A stretch of 48,580 bases of DNA, taken from Paenibacillus sp. HW567 (GTDB taxonomy: Bacteria; Bacillota; Bacilli; Paenibacillales; Paenibacillaceae). Below the pieces are notes generated by a model. It was not told the DNA's origin and did not search any database. It was given only the letters and a program-made list of their open reading frames with translations. The stretch's first letter is position 1. The number at the start of each line of letters is the position of its first letter. The translations under genes and the position numbers were made by a program. The stretch covers positions 6,074,359 to 6,122,938 of the forward strand of contig NZ_KB910518.1 of assembly GCF_000374185.1 (NCBI RefSeq), written 5' to 3'. Positions 46,427 through 48,580 of this stretch are shown here, piece by piece.

Positions 46427-47884
46427 TTACAAGGAATAGTTAGGAGCTTCCTTCGTAATCTGTACATCATGCGGATGGCTCTCACGCAACCCGGCTCCGG
46501 TAATCCGGATAAACGTAGTATCGTTGCGCAGCTCTGTCAAATTCTTGGTTCCGCAATACCCCATGCCTGAGCGCAGGCCGCCAATCAACTGATGAACTGT
46601 ATCAGAAAGACTTCCTTTAAAAGCAACGCGGCCTTCAATGCCTTCTGGAACCAGCTTCTTGTCATCATCCTGGAAGTAGCGGTCTTTACTGCCCTGCTTC
46701 ATAGCACTCATACTGCCCATACCACGGTACACTTTAAATTTGCGGCCTTGGTAAAGTTCCGATTCCCCCGGACTTTCTTCCGTACCGGCAAACATACTGC
46801 CCATCATAACAGCCGATGCTCCAGCAGCTATAGCTTTCGTAATCTCTCCGGAGTATTTAATCCCGCCGTCCGCAATAATTGGGATACCATACTCGCGGGC
46901 TACTGTAGCACAATCATAGATGGCTGTAATCTGAGGTACGCCAATACCGGCAATTACACGTGTGGTACAGATCGAACCCGGTCCAATTCCCACCTTAACT
47001 ACTGAAGCTCCCGCTTCAATCAGCTCTCGGGTTGCATCTCCGGTAGCCACGTTGCCGGCTATAATTGTAAGATCCGGGTACAACCCACGCAATTTGCGGA
47101 CAGCTTCAATAATATTGATGTGGTGACCATGTGCAGAATCGACAGTAATAAGATCGACTCCGGCCTTTACCAAGGCTTCTGTCCGTTCAAGCATGTCCTT
47201 GGAAATCCCAATCGCTGCACCAACCAGCAGACGGCCATGAGCATCCTTGGCACCATTCGGGAATTGAATGGCTTTTTCGATATCTTTTATAGTAATCAGA
47301 CCCTTGAGAATGTTGTTCTCATCCACCAGCGGCAGCTTCTCAATCTTATGACGCTGCAGAATACCCTCTGCCTCCTGAAGCGTAGTGCCCACGGCAGCAG
47401 TGACCAGGTTGTCATGTGTCATTACTTCTTTGATCTGAATATTAAAATCATGAATAAAGCGCAGATCGCGATTCGTTAGAATCCCAACCAGCTTATTGCT
47501 TTCATCGACGATAGGCACACCGGAAATACGGTATTTACCCATCAGGACTTCAGCGTCGGATACCAAGTGTTCTGGTGTAAGAGAAAAAGGATTCGTAATA
47601 ACACCACTTTCGGAGCGCTTCACACGGTCCACCTCTTCCGCCTGCTGCTCCACGGACATATTCTTATGAATAACGCCGATTCCACCCTCACGGGCAATTG
47701 CAATCGCCATAGCTGCTTCCGTGACCGTATCCATGCCCGCACTCATCAAAGGAATGTTCAGCTTTACATTTTTGCTTAGTACCGTGGCCAGGTCTACTTC
47801 CTTCGGCAGTACCTCGGATTTACGGGGCACCAGCAGCACATCATCAAAAGTTAATCCTTCTTTGCCAAACTTATCTTCCCACAC
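46427..47884 (-). CDS. guaB: Inosine-5'-monophosphate dehydrogenase
   Basis: The enzyme oxidises IMP to XMP, the committed step to GTP. The 485-residue protein begins MWEDKFGKEGLTFDDVLLVP. It has two CBS domains (about 95-205) and the catalytic cysteine C306 in GPGSICTTRVIAG. GTG at 47884 is preferred: AGGAGG lies 10 nt upstream and it gives the family's usual MWE start. An ATG at 47893 almost touches the ribosome binding site. It has a strong promoter and a 170-nt leader. It is the first gene after the rRNA operon, as in B. subtilis. Confidence 0.97.
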   Translation of the reverse strand: MWEDKFGKEGLTFDDVLLVPRKSEVLPKEVDLATVLSKNVKLNIPLMSAGMDTVTEAAMAIAIAREGGIGVIHKNMSVEQQAEEVDRVKRSESGVITNPFSLTPEHLVSDAEVLMGKYRISGVPIVDESNKLVGILTNRDLRFIHDFNIQIKEVMTHDNLVTAAVGTTLQEAEGILQRHKIEKLPLVDENNILKGLITIKDIEKAIQFPNGAKDAHGRLLVGAAIGISKDMLERTEALVKAGVDLITVDSAHGHHINIIEAVRKLRGLYPDLTIIAGNVATGDATRELIEAGASVVKVGIGPGSICTTRVIAGIGVPQITAIYDCATVAREYGIPIIADGGIKYSGEITKAIAAGASAVMMGSMFAGTEESPGESELYQGRKFKVYRGMGSMSAMKQGSKDRYFQDDDKKLVPEGIEGRVAFKGSLSDTVHQLIGGLRSGMGYCGTKNLTELRNDTTFIRITGAGLRESHPHDVQITKEAPNYSL

Positions 47885-48057
47885 CTGGGTCATTCCTCCT
47901 CAGTATATAAACGTTATTCTAACTGCCCGCAAACTTTATGATGAAGAAACTAAGGTTCAAGTCCATACCAGACAGACACCGGTAAAGACCTGAAAGCTAG
48001 ACCAATTCGTATCTTCAATTAAGGTTTGAGATGCTTGTCCAAAAATATATTATTGCC

Positions 48058-48086
48058 ATCTTAGCAAAGGGCTTTTGGCCTGTCAA
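48058..48086 (-). promoter_or_regulatory. Sigma-A promoter of guaB
   Basis: On the minus strand, perfect -35 TTGACA (48081-48086), a 17-nt spacer and -10 TAAGAT (48058-48063). The 170-nt leader (47885-48050) holds no known riboswitch that I can see. The stretch 48087-48230 up to the rrn terminator has no gene. Confidence 0.8.
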
Positions 48087-48234
48087 GAATATTACATCAT
48101 CTGAGATAGTATTCGGAAAACGGACACCCGGTAAGCGAATTCTTGGACGAAAGTCCGTATAGAGTGGACAATGCTACAATCTACATCCATGATTTAACAC
48201 TGCCCGAAGAATCGAAAAAGCACGTAATTACAAC

Positions 48235-48268
48235 AAAAAAGCCATTGTCGATGGCTCAACAATGGCTT
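48235..48268 (-). terminator. Terminator of the right-hand rRNA operon
   Basis: On the minus strand AAGCCATTGT pairs with ACAATGGCTT and is followed by TTTTGTTG, just after 5S. Confidence 0.92.
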
Positions 48269-48274
48269 CATGCT

Positions 48275-48391
48275 GCTTGGCGGCGTCCTACTCTCCCAGG
48301 ACCCTTCGGTCCAAGTACCATCGGCGCTGGAGGGCTTAACGGTCGTGTTCGGGATGGGTACGCGTGGAACCCCTCCGCTATCGCCACCAAA
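48275..48391 (-). rRNA. rrf: 5S ribosomal RNA
   Basis: The minus strand reads TTTGGTGGCGATAGCGGAGG at its 5' end, passes through the CCCATCCCGAACACG loop and ends CGCCGCCAAGC, about 117 nt. This is complete and typical of Paenibacillus. It follows the 23S gene by about 80 nt. Confidence 0.97.
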
Positions 48392-48473
48392 CGGGCACTT
48401 GCGGTGCAAATGCTTGATTCAGGAACTTGATTCCTGAAAACTGAATCCGAAACGAAACCTGCGTTTTAGTTCT

Positions 48474-48580
48474 TTGGATAAGCCCTCGACCGATTAGTAT
48501 TGGTCAGCTCCACACGTTGCCGTGCTTCCACCTCCAACCTATCTACCTCGTCGTCTTCAAGGGGTCTTACTTGCTGGGAA
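48474..48580 (-). rRNA. rrl: 23S ribosomal RNA, 3' end only (runs off the right edge)
   Basis: The minus strand ends with ACTAATCGGTCGAGGGCTTA, the conserved 3' end of bacterial 23S rRNA. About 105 nt are in the window. The 3' terminus is estimated to within a few bases. Confidence 0.95.

Noticed and set aside
1..48580. CRISPR arrays, insertion sequences, prophage, integrase or toxin-antitoxin and defence genes
   Set aside because: No regular repeat-spacer array, transposase, integrase, terminal inverted repeat or defence-type domain was found on either strand.

Overview
The window is chromosomal DNA of a Gram-positive spore former, almost certainly Paenibacillus or a close relative. The evidence is the 16S 5' end, the Bacillales gene set (bofA, spo0F, rpoE delta, sspP, pdxST), strong AGGAGG ribosome binding sites, frequent GTG and TTG starts, and a long Bacillus-type SRP RNA. 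No phage, insertion sequence, plasmid or CRISPR signature was seen. Two rRNA operons lie at the ends, both on the minus strand. The left edge holds the 5' end of a 16S gene. The right edge holds a 23S 3' end followed by 5S. Compared with the Bacillus subtilis origin region, oriC should lie to the right of the window, which makes the minus strand the leading strand. Most conserved genes are on that strand.

Layout, left to right. 1-4.4 kb: 16S and its tandem promoters, bofA, yaaL, recR, yaaK, dnaX and SRP RNA, in the order known from B. subtilis next to rrnA. 4.5-17.3 kb: rpmE, a radical SAM gene, rho, murA, fba, spo0F, pyrG, rpoE, argS and ywiB. This block sits far away in B. subtilis (the rpmE-rho-fbaA-spo0F-pyrG-rpoE-argS locus). 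It is interrupted here by an unsecreted subtilase on the plus strand. 17.4-35.2 kb: a mixed-strand accessory region. It holds a GNAT-GNAT-nitrilase operon, a yjdF riboswitch with yjdF, a decayed ECF sigma locus, a secreted Asp-box propeller protein, a class A PBP, an AbrB-zinc-HTH regulator, ywhD, an M1-type metallopeptidase with a membrane partner, two NlpC/P60 hydrolases each behind its own c-di-AMP riboswitch, a cytochrome c pseudogene, a pterin dehydratase and motAB. 35.3-41.5 kb: an RluF-type pseudouridine synthase coupled to an orphan sensor kinase, a dense DnaA-box cluster, tadA, a GNAT, a lipoprotein and the 50-residue spore gene sspP. 41.8-48.6 kb: tRNA-Ser(UGA), serS, pdxT, pdxS, dacA, guaB, 5S and 23S, again in the B. 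subtilis near-origin order.

Functional themes. Information processing: dnaX, recR, rho, rpoE, SRP RNA, aminoacyl-tRNA synthetases, tadA and rRNA. Wall synthesis and remodelling: murA, the class A PBP, dacA and the c-di-AMP-controlled hydrolases. Nucleotide and cofactor synthesis: pyrG, guaB and pdxST. Sporulation: spo0F with a near-perfect sigma-H promoter, bofA, sspP, and an orphan kinase that could feed Spo0F.

The observations I would follow first are the DnaA-box cluster at 38.5 kb, the yjdF switch whose Shine-Dalgarno has a visible 9-nt antisense partner, the paired c-di-AMP switches whose 3' ends merge with the ribosome binding sites, the AbrB-zinc-HTH fusion, and two genes caught in decay. 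I found no convincing wholly new multigene system. The nearest candidates are the GNAT-GNAT-nitrilase operon and the DnaA-box cluster.
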